From Geothrix oryzisoli (GTDB lineage: Bacteria; Acidobacteriota; Holophagae; Holophagales; Holophagaceae), in the NCBI RefSeq assembly GCF_022808865.1, contig NZ_JAKZLB010000004.1:434001-498000 (forward strand): a DNA stretch of 64,000 bases, given 5' to 3'. Every line of letters starts with the position of its first letter. The first letter of the stretch is position 1. The position numbers and the translations under genes were made by a program. This document shows positions 28,543-36,152 of this stretch, piece after piece. A model generated the notes under the pieces. The model was not told the DNA's origin and ran no database searches. It saw only the letters and a list, made by a program, of their open reading frames with translations.

Positions 28543-29619
28543 TCAGCGGCCCTTCACCAGCTGCCCGCAGGCGCCCTGCACATCCCGGCCCCGGCTGCGG
28601 CGGACGGTGACGAAGCAGCCGCGGGCCTTCAGCCACTCGGCGAACTGCTGCACGCGGTCCTCGCCGGGCTCGCGGAAGGCGCTGGCGGCGTGCTCGTTCA
28701 TGGGGATGAGGTTCAGGTTGTGGCCGCTGCGCAGGTCGCCTAGCCAGTCCGCCAGGCGCTGGGCGTCGGCCTCGGTGTCGTTCTCGCCGGCGAGGAGCAC
28801 GTACTCGAAGCAGAACTTCTCGCCGCGCTTCGGGCCCCAGTCGTCCAGGGCCTTCCGCAGCCGCGCCAGGTTCCACACGCGGTTCACGGGCATGGTCCGG
28901 CTGCGCGCCGCGTCCGTGGTGGCGTTGAGGCTGAGGGCGAGCAGGGGCCGGGGCTCCAGCTTCGCCAGCTTCTCGATGCCGCTCACCAGGCCCGAGGTGC
29001 TCACGGTGATGCGGTTCTTCCCCAGACCCAGACCCGCCGGGTGGCACATGAGCCGGATGGCGCGGTGCAGGTGGTCGAGGTTGTGCAGGGGCTCGCCCAT
29101 GCCCATGAACACGAGCGTCAGCTCGTGCCCGCGGTCCGGCCCGAGCTCCGCCATGAGCGTCAGCACCTGGCCCAGGATCTCGCCGGGCTGGAGGTTGCGC
29201 AGGATGCCCATGCTGCCCGTGGCGCAGAAGGTGCAGCCCATGGCGCAGCCCACCTGGCTGGAGATGCAGTAGGTGACGCGGGGGTTCCGCACCTTGCGCG
29301 GCATGTGGACGGCTTCGATGCGCTTGCCGTCCGTCAGCTCCAGGGCCAGCTTGGTGGAACCGTCCGCCGAGGGCTGCCGCTCCGCGAGGCGAGGCAGGCG
29401 CAGGTCCGCCACGCCCTCCAGCCAGCGGCGGATGCCCGAACCCAGGTCCGGCGCGCCGTCCCTCCAGGTCCAGGGCCGGTGCAGGCGCTTGAAGGTCTCC
29501 AGGGCGCTGCCCGGGCAGCCGAGCGTAGCCAAGTCCTCCGGAAACAGCGACCAGGCCGAAGGCAGGCCCTCCCGCTCGGGGGCGGGGCGATCCCAGGGCA
29601 TGGGCGCGGCGTTCGTCAT
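28543..29619 (-). CDS. rlmN: 23S rRNA (adenine2503-C2)-methyltransferase RlmN
   Basis: A 358-residue radical-SAM methyltransferase modifying A2503 of 23S rRNA and A37 of tRNAs. The radical-SAM cluster motif CAMGCTFC (CxxxCxxC) follows CISSQVG. Other family landmarks are LTLVFMGMGEPLHN, SLNATTDAARSRTMPVN and the C-terminal RGCFVTVRRSRGRDVQGACGQL holding the second catalytic cysteine. The start at 29619 directly abuts a GGAGGG, which is too close for normal initiation; translation may begin at an ATG six codons later, or on a leaderless mRNA. The bases around the start are repeated at the M16 peptidase gene (34647-34670). Confidence 0.95.
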   Translation of the reverse strand: MTNAAPMPWDRPAPEREGLPSAWSLFPEDLATLGCPGSALETFKRLHRPWTWRDGAPDLGSGIRRWLEGVADLRLPRLAERQPSADGSTKLALELTDGKRIEAVHMPRKVRNPRVTYCISSQVGCAMGCTFCATGSMGILRNLQPGEILGQVLTLMAELGPDRGHELTLVFMGMGEPLHNLDHLHRAIRLMCHPAGLGLGKNRITVSTSGLVSGIEKLAKLEPRPLLALSLNATTDAARSRTMPVNRVWNLARLRKALDDWGPKRGEKFCFEYVLLAGENDTEADAQRLADWLGDLRSGHNLNLIPMNEHAASAFREPGEDRVQQFAEWLKARGCFVTVRRSRGRDVQGACGQLVKGR

Positions 29620-29640
29620 CCCTCCAGTCTATCGGCCCGG
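29617..29640 (-). repeat. repeated start-region element, copy 1 (rlmN)
   Basis: A 24-base segment covering the rlmN start codon and the 21 bases before it. It is identical to 34647-34670 except for one base. On the minus strand it contains GATAGACT followed by GGAGGG and ATG, meaning a possible -10 hexamer (TAGACT) so close to the ATG that transcription would start at or within a few bases of the start codon. Confidence 0.5.
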
Positions 29641-29648
29641 CCGGTCGC

Positions 29649-30533
29649 TCAGGCCCGGGCCAACCGGGGGCGGGCCCCGGGCAGCACGAGGAGGTTGCCC
29701 GCCAGGCAGAGCGCGGCGCCCAGGGCCAGGCCCCAGTGCCACCGGAGGCCCTCCACGACCGTGGAAAGGGCCAGGGCCACCACGGGGATGGCGACCATGG
29801 CGTAGCCGGCCCGGCCGGCCCCGATGCGGCCCACGAGCGTGAGGTAGGCGCCGAAGGCCAGGATCGACCCGAACACGGCCAGGAAGGCCAGGGACCCCAG
29901 GTAGTGGAGCGAGGCGTCGAAGGTGAAGGGCCGGCCCGCCAGCGCGCAGTAGAGGGCCACGAAGACCGCGCCGTAGGCCATGCTCACCGCGTTGCCCTGC
30001 ATGACCGGGATGCCGTGCCGCTGGTTGCGCTGGGAGACCAGATTGCTGAGGCTGGCGGCCACGGTGCCGCCCAGGGCCAGCCCCAGCCCCGCCTGGAGGG
30101 ACCCGGCGCCGAAGCCCGCACCCGGCAGGCACACCAATCCCACCCCGATGATGCCCAGGGCCACCCCCATGAGGGCCTTCCGCGCCACCGGCGTCCCGAA
30201 GAAGACCCGCGCCCCGAGCAGGTTGAGGATGGCCAGCAGGGAGAAGATCACCGCCATGAGGCCCGAGGGGATCCGCTGCTCCGCGAGGTAGACGCAGACG
30301 TAGTTGATCCCGAACATCAGGGCGCCCTGGAGGGCCAGCCAGCCGTGCTCCCGCCGCGTGAACCGCAGCTTCAACCCCCGCAGGAGGCACCAGGCCGCCA
30401 GCAGGAGGGCGGCGAGGGCGAAGCGGTAGACCACGGAGACCTCGGGCGCCACCCGCCCGTACTGGAAGGTGATGGCGATCCAGGTGGACCCCCAGATCAG
30501 CACCGACACGAGGTAGAGGGACAGGTCGTTCAT
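29649..30533 (-). CDS. EamA-family (drug/metabolite) transporter
   Basis: A 294-residue inner-membrane permease with ten predicted helices arranged as two EamA repeats. The N-terminal IWGSTWIAI and the mid-protein FGINYVCVYLAEQRIPSG, and PVVALALSTVVEGL with a charged ending in the second repeat, are family typical. Members export amino acids or other metabolites; the substrate is not predictable. Its start overlaps the DoxX-like stop by four bases (ATGA), so it is the last gene of the AhpD-like/GNAT/DoxX/EamA operon that is divergent from a MocR regulator. Confidence 0.88.
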   Translation of the reverse strand: MNDLSLYLVSVLIWGSTWIAITFQYGRVAPEVSVVYRFALAALLLAAWCLLRGLKLRFTRREHGWLALQGALMFGINYVCVYLAEQRIPSGLMAVIFSLLAILNLLGARVFFGTPVARKALMGVALGIIGVGLVCLPGAGFGAGSLQAGLGLALGGTVAASLSNLVSQRNQRHGIPVMQGNAVSMAYGAVFVALYCALAGRPFTFDASLHYLGSLAFLAVFGSILAFGAYLTLVGRIGAGRAGYAMVAIPVVALALSTVVEGLRWHWGLALGAALCLAGNLLVLPGARPRLARA

Positions 30534-30958
30534 GGAGCCTCGGATTCAGGGCGGCGCGCCAGGAGCAGCGCCGCTGCGGACGCGGAGAAGACAGAGTAGT
30601 CGAGCGGTTCCTTGGGGCCGAAGGAGACCGCCATGGCGAGGCCGAAGACGGCCAGGAGGCCCGCGCTGGCCAGAGCCGCGATCCGGGCCGCCCGGCCCCG
30701 CAGCGGCAGGAGCAGCGCCAGGCCCAGGCTGGTTTCCGCGACGGTGGCCGCCCAGGCCAGGAAGGGGATGGTGCGGGCGGGCATGAAGCTGTTCACCTGG
30801 GCGGTGTACTTCATGAAGTTGGCGAAGGTGCCGTAGCCCCGGCCCGGACCCCACCACCCGAACCGGGAGGCGATCCCCGAGAGGAAGGCCGCGCCCAGGG
30901 CCCACCGCGCGTAGCGGAGGGCCCAGCGGTCGAGGGCGCGGGAGGCGGGGCCGGTCAT
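30530..30958 (-). CDS. DoxX-family membrane protein
   Basis: A 142-residue four-helix membrane protein of the DoxX/DoxD type. It shows the conserved first-helix region WALGAAFLSGIASRFG, a loop with NFMKYTAQVNSFMPARTIPFL, and AATVAETSLGLALLL, all family-like. DoxX proteins are linked to oxidative-stress complexes or thiosulfate oxidation, but the function of this subtype is open. It is tightly nested: its ATG shares one base with the GNAT stop (TGATG), and its stop overlaps the EamA start. Confidence 0.82.
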   Translation of the reverse strand: MTGPASRALDRWALRYARWALGAAFLSGIASRFGWWGPGRGYGTFANFMKYTAQVNSFMPARTIPFLAWAATVAETSLGLALLLPLRGRAARIAALASAGLLAVFGLAMAVSFGPKEPLDYSVFSASAAALLLARRPESEAP

Positions 30959-31419
30959 CAGGCCCTCGCCGCCAGGTCCGCGTGTTCCGCCTGGTAGGCC
31001 TCGTAGGAGGTGGGAACCCAGCCCGCGCGGTTCATCTTCCAGCCGTTCTCGATCTTCTCCCAGCCCACGTGGACGTAGTAGTCCCGGGCCAGCGGCGCGG
31101 CCTGGAGCACCCACTGGATGCCCTCGCCCAGGCCCAGCGCCAGGTCCAGCAGCTGGCGGCCCACGCCCGCCTTCTGGAAGGCCGGATGCACGGCGAGATC
31201 GCAGACATAGCCATCCCAGACGAAGTCCGTCCAGCCGCGCAGGAGGCCCACGAGGCGATCCCCGTCATAGGCGCAGATCACCACGTTCGAGTCCGCGAAC
31301 ATGCGGCGGATGCGCTCGGGATCATGGATGGGCCGGCGGAGGGGCGCGGCCGCGTAGAGGGCGCGGATGGCCTCCACCGGGGGGATCCGGTCCAGGCGGT
31401 AGGTCAGGTCGGCGCTCAT
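30958..31419 (-). CDS. GNAT-family N-acetyltransferase
   Basis: A 153-residue acetyltransferase. The acetyl-CoA motif appears as VCDLAVHPAFQKAGVGRQLLDLAL (the Q/R-x-x-G-x-G/A loop is KAGVGR). The strand-4 region WDGYVCDL and the C-terminal ARDYYVHVGWEKIENGWKM complete the small GNAT fold. The acceptor is unknown. Both ends overlap neighbours: ATGA with the AhpD-like gene upstream and TGATG with the DoxX gene downstream. Confidence 0.88.
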   Translation of the reverse strand: MSADLTYRLDRIPPVEAIRALYAAAPLRRPIHDPERIRRMFADSNVVICAYDGDRLVGLLRGWTDFVWDGYVCDLAVHPAFQKAGVGRQLLDLALGLGEGIQWVLQAAPLARDYYVHVGWEKIENGWKMNRAGWVPTSYEAYQAEHADLAARA

Positions 31420-31865
31420 GCGGACACCCCGGGGAGATCCGGCTGCAGGCCCACGCCCAGGCGGTTCCAGGCGTTGATGAGGGCGATGGCGTAGGTGAGG
31501 TCCACCAGCTCCTGCTCGGTGAAGTGCTCGCGGGTGGCCGCGTAGAGGGCGTCGTCCGCCTCGTGCCGGCCGAGTTCGGTGAGCGCCTCGGTCCAGGCCA
31601 GGGCGGCCCGCTCCCGGGGTGTGAACACGGGCGCCTCGTGCCAGGTGGCCACGAGGTTCAGGCGCCGCGGGGGCTCGCCGCCCTCGAGGGCCGCGGTGGC
31701 GTGCATGTCCAGACAGAAGGCGCAGCCGTTGAGCTGGGAGGCCCGCACTTCGACGAGGTGGAGGAGGCCATGGTCCAGGCCGCTTCCATGAAGGTGCCGG
31801 ACGACCTGCAGGAAGCCCTGGTACCCCTTGGGGGCGAGCTCGGGATGGGGTTTCGACGTGCGCAT
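31416..31865 (-). CDS. carboxymuconolactone-decarboxylase-family (AhpD-like) protein
   Basis: A 149-residue AhpD-like protein. The redox CxxC with proximal histidine is NGCAFCLDMH, characteristic of alkylhydroperoxidase-type members. The C-terminal FTEQELVDLTYAIALINAWNRLGV is the standard family ending. The ATG at 31865 has GGAGG nearby; an upstream in-frame ATG at 31916 would add a Gly/Pro-rich segment and is rejected. It is first in the operon and sits across an 85-base divergent promoter region from a MocR regulator, suggesting control by it. A thiol-dependent peroxidase role is inferred. Confidence 0.9.
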   Translation of the reverse strand: MRTSKPHPELAPKGYQGFLQVVRHLHGSGLDHGLLHLVEVRASQLNGCAFCLDMHATAALEGGEPPRRLNLVATWHEAPVFTPRERAALAWTEALTELGRHEADDALYAATREHFTEQELVDLTYAIALINAWNRLGVGLQPDLPGVSA

Positions 31866-31950
31866 GGAGCCTCCGGGGCCGGGTGGCCACTTCCAGGATC
31901 GGCCCACATGGACCATTGAAAAGATCCATTTATGTCATTACAACTAGACC
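31866..31950. promoter_or_regulatory. divergent promoter region of the MocR gene and the AhpD-like operon
   Basis: An 85-base spacer with an A+T-rich core (about 31912-31945) containing the direct repeat GGACCATT / GATCCATT (about 31911-31932) and a short TGGA/TCCA inverted repeat. MocR/PdxR regulators usually bind direct repeats in such divergent spacers. The plus-strand ATG at 31951 has no Shine-Dalgarno sequence and is preceded by TAGACC, so its mRNA may be leaderless. Confidence 0.4.
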
Positions 31951-33384
31951 ATGCGCCCCTGGGTCTTCCCCATCGCCCTCCAGCCCGGAACCTCCCGTGA
32001 GCCGGTCTTCCAGCAGATCGCCCAGGCCATCCGGGGCGACATCCGGCGGGGCCGTCTGCGGCCGGGAGACCCGCTGCCCGGGTCCCGCAGCCTGGCCATG
32101 ACCCTGGAAGTCCACCGGAACACCGTGCTGGCCGCCTACCGGGAACTGGAGGCCGAAGGGTGGACCGTGGCGGAGCAGCGCACCACGCGCGTGGCCCGGG
32201 ATCTGCCCCAGGCCCCCGCCGCCCCTCGGGTCGACTCGATGGGCCGCCCGGGCTATGACCTCGCCGGGCCGGGCCCGCGGCGGAGCCTCCGGGAGGTGGG
32301 CCTCCTGACCTTCGGAGGCGGACTGCCGGACCTCCGCCTGGTGCCCACGGAACTCCTGGCCCGGGCCTACCGGCGGGCGCTCGGCAGCCGCGAGCTGCTG
32401 GGCTACGGTGACGCCCGCGGCGAGGCGCGGCTCCGGCTCGCGCTGGCCCGGCTGCTGTCGGAGACGCGCGGCCTGGCCGCGTCCGAGGATCGCCTGATGC
32501 TCACCGGCGGCAGCCAGGGCGCCCTGGACCTCGTGGCCCGCACCCTGATCCGGCCCGGGGACCGGGTGGCGGTGGAGGACCCCGGCTACCCCGCGGCCTG
32601 GGCGACCCTGCGGGCCGCCGGAGCGGAGCTGGTGCCCGTGCCCGTGGACGAGGCGGGCCTGCGGGTCGAGGCGCTGGCAGAGCACCTGGCCGAAGCGCCC
32701 CTCCGCGCCGTCTACCTCACGCCCCACCACCAGTTCCCCACCACCGTGACCATGGGCGCCGCCCGCCGGCTGCGCCTCCTGGAGCTGGCGACCCGTCACC
32801 GGATCGCCCTCCTGGAGGACGACTACGACAACGAGTTCCACTTCGAAGGCCGTCCCGTGCTGCCGCTGGCAGGGGAGGACCCTAGCGGCGTGGTGATCTA
32901 CCTGGGCACCCTGTCGAAGATCCTCGCGCCCGGACTCCGCCTGGGCTTCGTGGCCGGCCCCCGGGCCCTGGTGGAGGCCCTGGCCGCCCGCCGGGAGACG
33001 GCGGATGGCCAGGGGGACCACCTCCTTCAGCGCGCGGCCGCCGAGCTCCTGGAGGACGGTCTGCTCCAGCGCCACGCGCGCAAGATGCGGCGGATCTACC
33101 AGACCCGCCGCGAGGCCCTGGCCGGAGCCCTGCGCCGGCACCTGGGCGGGGCCGCAGCCTTCGACCTCCCGGCGGGAGGGATGAGCCTGTGGCTGCGGGT
33201 GGATCCCTCGATCGATGTGGAGGCCTGGGCGGTGTCGGCCCGCAAGGGGGGCGTGGGCATCACCACAGGCCGCGCCTTCGACTTCCTGGGCCGGCCCCGG
33301 CCCCACCTGCGCCTCGCCTTCTCCGCGCTGGACGAGCGGGAACTGGAGGAGGCCGTGCGGCGGCTGGCCCGGGCCCTGCCCTAG
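31951..33384 (+). CDS. MocR/PdxR-type transcriptional regulator (GntR HTH fused to aminotransferase fold)
   Basis: A 477-residue regulator. The N-terminal winged helix of the GntR type (QQIAQAIRGDIRRGRLRPGDPLPGSRSLA) is followed by a class-I aminotransferase-like domain that binds PLP. The PLP lysine is Lys323 in GTLSKILAPGLRLGF, and EDDYDNEF with the upstream SQGALD/EDPGYP match the MocR family. These proteins control genes for vitamin B6, amino-acid or export functions. The gene is divergent from the AhpD-like/GNAT/DoxX/EamA operon, its probable target. The stop overlaps the M16 peptidase stop at CTAG (33381-33384). Confidence 0.93.
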   Translation: MRPWVFPIALQPGTSREPVFQQIAQAIRGDIRRGRLRPGDPLPGSRSLAMTLEVHRNTVLAAYRELEAEGWTVAEQRTTRVARDLPQAPAAPRVDSMGRPGYDLAGPGPRRSLREVGLLTFGGGLPDLRLVPTELLARAYRRALGSRELLGYGDARGEARLRLALARLLSETRGLAASEDRLMLTGGSQGALDLVARTLIRPGDRVAVEDPGYPAAWATLRAAGAELVPVPVDEAGLRVEALAEHLAEAPLRAVYLTPHHQFPTTVTMGAARRLRLLELATRHRIALLEDDYDNEFHFEGRPVLPLAGEDPSGVVIYLGTLSKILAPGLRLGFVAGPRALVEALAARRETADGQGDHLLQRAAAELLEDGLLQRHARKMRRIYQTRREALAGALRRHLGGAAAFDLPAGGMSLWLRVDPSIDVEAWAVSARKGGVGITTGRAFDFLGRPRPHLRLAFSALDERELEEAVRRLARALP

Positions 33385-34649
33385 GCCACCAGGTCCTTCA
33401 GGCGGATCTCGCCGCCCTTCCGCGTGCCGAGGGCGCTGAGTCCCACCTGGGCGGGGTCCAGCAGGTCCTGGGCCACCCGCAGCAGATCCTCCAGGGTGAC
33501 GGCCTCGATCTCGGCCATCTGCTGGTCGAGGCTGTACAGCTCCCCCTGGTGGATGGCCTGGTGGGCCAGGCTGAACATGCGGCTGCTGCTGCTCTCCTGG
33601 CTGAACACGAGGCTCGTGCGGGCCTGGAGCTTGGCGCGATCCAGCTCGTCGGCCGCCACGCCCGCCTCGCGGACCCGCGCGCATTCGGCCATCGTGCGCT
33701 GCACCAGCTCCCGGAGTTGGGCCGGGGCGCAGCTGGCGCTGATCTGGAGGGCGCCCGTATCCGCGTAGGGGCTGAGGTAGCTGCCCACCTGGTAGCAGAG
33801 GCCCCGGCGCTCACGCAGCTCCAGGAACAGCCGGGAGGCCATGCCGCCGCCCAGCACGTAGCTGAGCAGATGGGCCGCCGCCCGATCCGGAGAGCGGTGG
33901 TCCGGCGCGGGGAAGCCCATGACCAGGTTGGCCTGCTGGAGGTCCTTCCGGGGCACATTCAGCAGGAAGGGCTGGGTGCGGGCCGGCCGATGGGGGGCAT
34001 GCTCCGTTCCCTTCGGCAGGCGATCCAGGAAGGGCTTCAGCAGGCCGTGGAAGGACTCCGGCTCGATGGCGCCCGCCGCGGCCACCACGAGGTTCGGCGC
34101 CCGGTAGGTGTGATCGAAGAAGGCCCTGGCCTCCGCGGGCCCGTAGGCCGACACCTGGTCGCGCCGCCCCAGGATGGGGTGGGCCAGGGGCGTGCCCTCC
34201 CAGAACCCGCCGTAGAAGAGCTCGCTCACCCAGTCATCCGGCTGGTCCTCGCTCTGGGCGATCTCCTCCAGGATGACGCTCCGCTCCCGGGCCAGTTCCT
34301 CCGCATCGAAGCGGGGTGAGGTCACCAGCTCCCCCAGCAGGTGCACCAGCTCCGGCAGCTGGTCGGCGAGCACCTTGCCATAGAAGCAGGCCACCTCCTT
34401 GCCCGTGAAGGCATCCACATGCCCCCCCAGGCGGTCCGTGGCCGCGGCCATCTCATCCGGCGTCGCGAAGGACTCCGTGCCCTTGAACACCGTGTGCTCC
34501 AGGAAGTGGGCCAGGCCCTCCTCCGCCGGCCCCTCATGGCGCGAACCCCGCCGCACCCAGAACCCCACCGAGCAGCTCCGCACGTGGGAGATGGGCTCGA
34601 TCAGGATTTCGGTGCCGTCGGGCGTGAGGGTGCGGAGGGGTTCAGGCAT
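33381..34649 (-). CDS. M16-family zinc peptidase (processing protease type)
   Basis: A 422-residue pitrilysin-fold protease. The inverted zinc motif HFLEH (His48, Glu51, His52) is intact, followed by the distal acidic ligand in SVILEEIAQSEDQPDDW. It has one active half and a C-terminal non-catalytic half with the R/Y-pair GGGMASRLFLELRERRGLCYQV. No signal peptide is visible, so it is probably cytoplasmic and clears peptides or targeting sequences. The ATG lies in a 24-base element shared with rlmN. It converges with the MocR gene, the stops overlapping at CTAG. Confidence 0.92.
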   Translation of the reverse strand: MPEPLRTLTPDGTEILIEPISHVRSCSVGFWVRRGSRHEGPAEEGLAHFLEHTVFKGTESFATPDEMAAATDRLGGHVDAFTGKEVACFYGKVLADQLPELVHLLGELVTSPRFDAEELARERSVILEEIAQSEDQPDDWVSELFYGGFWEGTPLAHPILGRRDQVSAYGPAEARAFFDHTYRAPNLVVAAAGAIEPESFHGLLKPFLDRLPKGTEHAPHRPARTQPFLLNVPRKDLQQANLVMGFPAPDHRSPDRAAAHLLSYVLGGGMASRLFLELRERRGLCYQVGSYLSPYADTGALQISASCAPAQLRELVQRTMAECARVREAGVAADELDRAKLQARTSLVFSQESSSSRMFSLAHQAIHQGELYSLDQQMAEIEAVTLEDLLRVAQDLLDPAQVGLSALGTRKGGEIRLKDLVA

Positions 34650-34670
34650 CCCTCCAGTCTATCGCCCCGG
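34647..34670 (-). repeat. repeated start-region element, copy 2 (M16 peptidase)
   Basis: The partner of 29617-29640: 23 of 24 bases identical, again spanning the ATG and the preceding TAGACT-GGAGGG. Two unrelated, well-separated genes sharing start-proximal sequence suggest a common leaderless or short-leader promoter type. Confidence 0.5.
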
Positions 34671-34687
34671 CGTCTCAGAGCCTCGTC

Positions 34688-34996
34688 TCAACCGGGGACG
34701 GAGGCCTTGAGGACCGCCTTCAGCAGGCCCGGGAAGCGGGTGTCCAGGTCCTGCTTCCGCAGGCTGTTGTAGCGATGGACGCCCTCCACCCGCGTCTGGA
34801 TGAGCCCGGCTTCCCGCAGGACCTTGAAGTGGTGGCTCAGCGTGGCCTTGGTGACAGGCAGGCCGAAGGTCCCGCAGGCCAGTTCCCCGTCTCCCGCGAG
34901 CCTGCGCACGATCTCGAGGCGCGTGGGATCGCTCAGCGCGTAGAGCACCGCGGGGAGGTCGAGCTGTTCGCGCCCGGGATGGTGGAGGCTCCGCAT
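34688..34996 (-). CDS. ArsR-family winged-helix regulator
   Basis: A 102-residue ArsR/SmtB-type repressor. The winged helix is clear: ALSDPTRLEIVRRLA, then the recognition helix in VTKATLSHHFKVLREAGLIQTRVEG and the wing HRYNSLRK. No obvious metal-binding cysteine pair (CxC) is present; only one cysteine (ACGTFGL) is seen, so thiol or other sensing is more likely. It is divergent from a quinone oxidoreductase gene across a 133-base spacer loaded with A+T-rich palindromes, its presumed operators. The ORF is complete with a family-typical length. Confidence 0.88.
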   Translation of the reverse strand: MRSLHHPGREQLDLPAVLYALSDPTRLEIVRRLAGDGELACGTFGLPVTKATLSHHFKVLREAGLIQTRVEGVHRYNSLRKQDLDTRFPGLLKAVLKASVPG

Positions 34997-35017
34997 GGAT
35001 CCAGGATGCCCGGATCC

Positions 35018-35070
35018 GGGCTCCGGTCATCAAATATTTTGATTGTTTTCAAACTATTTTCATTGACCGG
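35018..35070. promoter_or_regulatory. AT-rich palindromes bounded by a GC-rich inverted repeat
   Basis: GGGCTCCGGTCA (35018-35029) and TGACCGGGAGCCC (35064-35076) form a near-perfect inverted repeat (one extra C) around a 34-base AT-rich core. Inside it lies TCAAA-TAT-TTTGA (35030-35042) and a partial TTTGA/TCAAA pair. The segment sits just upstream of the ArsR-type gene. The inner palindrome shares the TTTGA/TCAAA half-site with the operator at 35094-35121. Confidence 0.5.
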
Positions 35071-35093
35071 GAGCCCTCGGTGGATTTATCAAT

Positions 35094-35121
35094 CTATTGT
35101 TTGATCATAATCAAACAATAG
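35094..35121. promoter_or_regulatory. perfect 28-base palindrome, likely ArsR-type operator
   Basis: Twelve-base arms CTATTGTTTGAT and ATCAAACAATAG flank CATA with no mismatch. It ends at the quinone-oxidoreductase ribosome site (AGGAG, 35120-35124), nine bases before the ATG at 35130, so a bound repressor would block both promoter escape and translation initiation. The half-site TTTGA/TCAAA recurs upstream near the divergent ArsR-type gene, implying autoregulation. Confidence 0.65.
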
Positions 35122-35129
35122 GAGACGCC

Positions 35130-36116
35130 ATGAGCCATCGCATCCAGTTCACCACACCCGGCGGCCCCGAGGTCCTCCAGTGGGTGGAGGCGGACCTCCC
35201 CGACCCGGGGCCAGGCGAGGTCCGCCTGCGCCACACGGCCATCGGCGTGAACTACATCGACGTCTACCACCGCAGCGGCGCCTACCCGGTGCCCCTGCCC
35301 GCGGTGCCGGGCTTCGAGGCCGCCGGAGTCGTGGAGGCCCTGGGACCCGGCGTGACGGATCTGGAGGTGGGCCAGCGGGTCGCCTACGTGGACGGGCCCA
35401 CAGGCGCCTATTCGGAGGCGCGGAACCACCCGGCCGACCGCCTGGTCCCGCTGCCCGCGGGCCTGCCCGACGAGGCGGCCGCGGCCCTTCTCTTCAAGGG
35501 CCTGACGGCGCACATGCTGGTCCGGCGGGTGTGGCGGGCCGGGGCGGAACCTTGGGTCCTGGTCCACGCTGCGGCGGGTGGTGTGGGGCTGATCCTCACC
35601 CGGTGGCTGGCTCGCGAAGGGGCGAAGGTCATCGGGCTCGTGAGCAGTCCCGGGAAGGCCCGGATGGCAGAGACCGAAGGCGCCGTAGCCACCCTCGTCG
35701 TACCCAGGAGTGCCGCCTACGATGGCGTCGCCGCTGAGGTCCGCCGGATCACGGGAGGCCGCGGTGTGGGCACCGTGTTCGATTCGGTCGGACGCGACAC
35801 CTTCGAAGCCTCCCTGGACAGCCTGGCCCCCTTCGGGCTCCTGGCCTCCTTCGGCCGGAGCAGCGGCCCCCTGCCCCTGGTGGACCCCGCGGATCTGGCG
35901 AAGCGCGGCTCCCTCGGCGTCCAGCGGCCCAGCATCTTCCACCACATCGCCGATCCCGCGACCCTCCGCGCCGCCGCCGCAGAGGTGTTCGCCGCGCAGG
36001 CACAGGGGATCATCCGGGCCCACATCCACGGCACCCTTCCCCTGCGCGAGGCCCCCCAGGCCCATGCCCTGCTCGAGTCCCGGGCGACCCGGGGCGCCCT
36101 GGTGCTCCTCCCCTGA
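35130..36116 (+). CDS. NADPH:quinone oxidoreductase (zeta-crystallin-like MDR family)
   Basis: A 328-residue zinc-free medium-chain reductase. The start at 35130 has AGGAG upstream; the in-frame ATG at 35097 lies inside the operator palindrome and is not used. The N-terminal GroES-like domain contains HTAIGVNYIDVYHRSGAYPVPLP; the Rossmann domain has the NADPH loop AAAGGVGLILTRWL, then ESLDSL-type and SFGRSSGPLPLVDP segments. It lacks the zinc-ligand cysteines of alcohol dehydrogenases, as expected for quinone oxidoreductases. It probably reduces quinones or electrophilic aldehydes under control of the divergent ArsR-type regulator. It stands alone, ending 36 bases before a converging ABC operon. 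Confidence 0.92.
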   Translation: MSHRIQFTTPGGPEVLQWVEADLPDPGPGEVRLRHTAIGVNYIDVYHRSGAYPVPLPAVPGFEAAGVVEALGPGVTDLEVGQRVAYVDGPTGAYSEARNHPADRLVPLPAGLPDEAAAALLFKGLTAHMLVRRVWRAGAEPWVLVHAAAGGVGLILTRWLAREGAKVIGLVSSPGKARMAETEGAVATLVVPRSAAYDGVAAEVRRITGGRGVGTVFDSVGRDTFEASLDSLAPFGLLASFGRSSGPLPLVDPADLAKRGSLGVQRPSIFHHIADPATLRAAAAEVFAAQAQGIIRAHIHGTLPLREAPQAHALLESRATRGALVLLP

Positions 36117-36152
36117 AGGTTCTCGGATGCCGCCTGGCGGGGGGCAAAGAGT

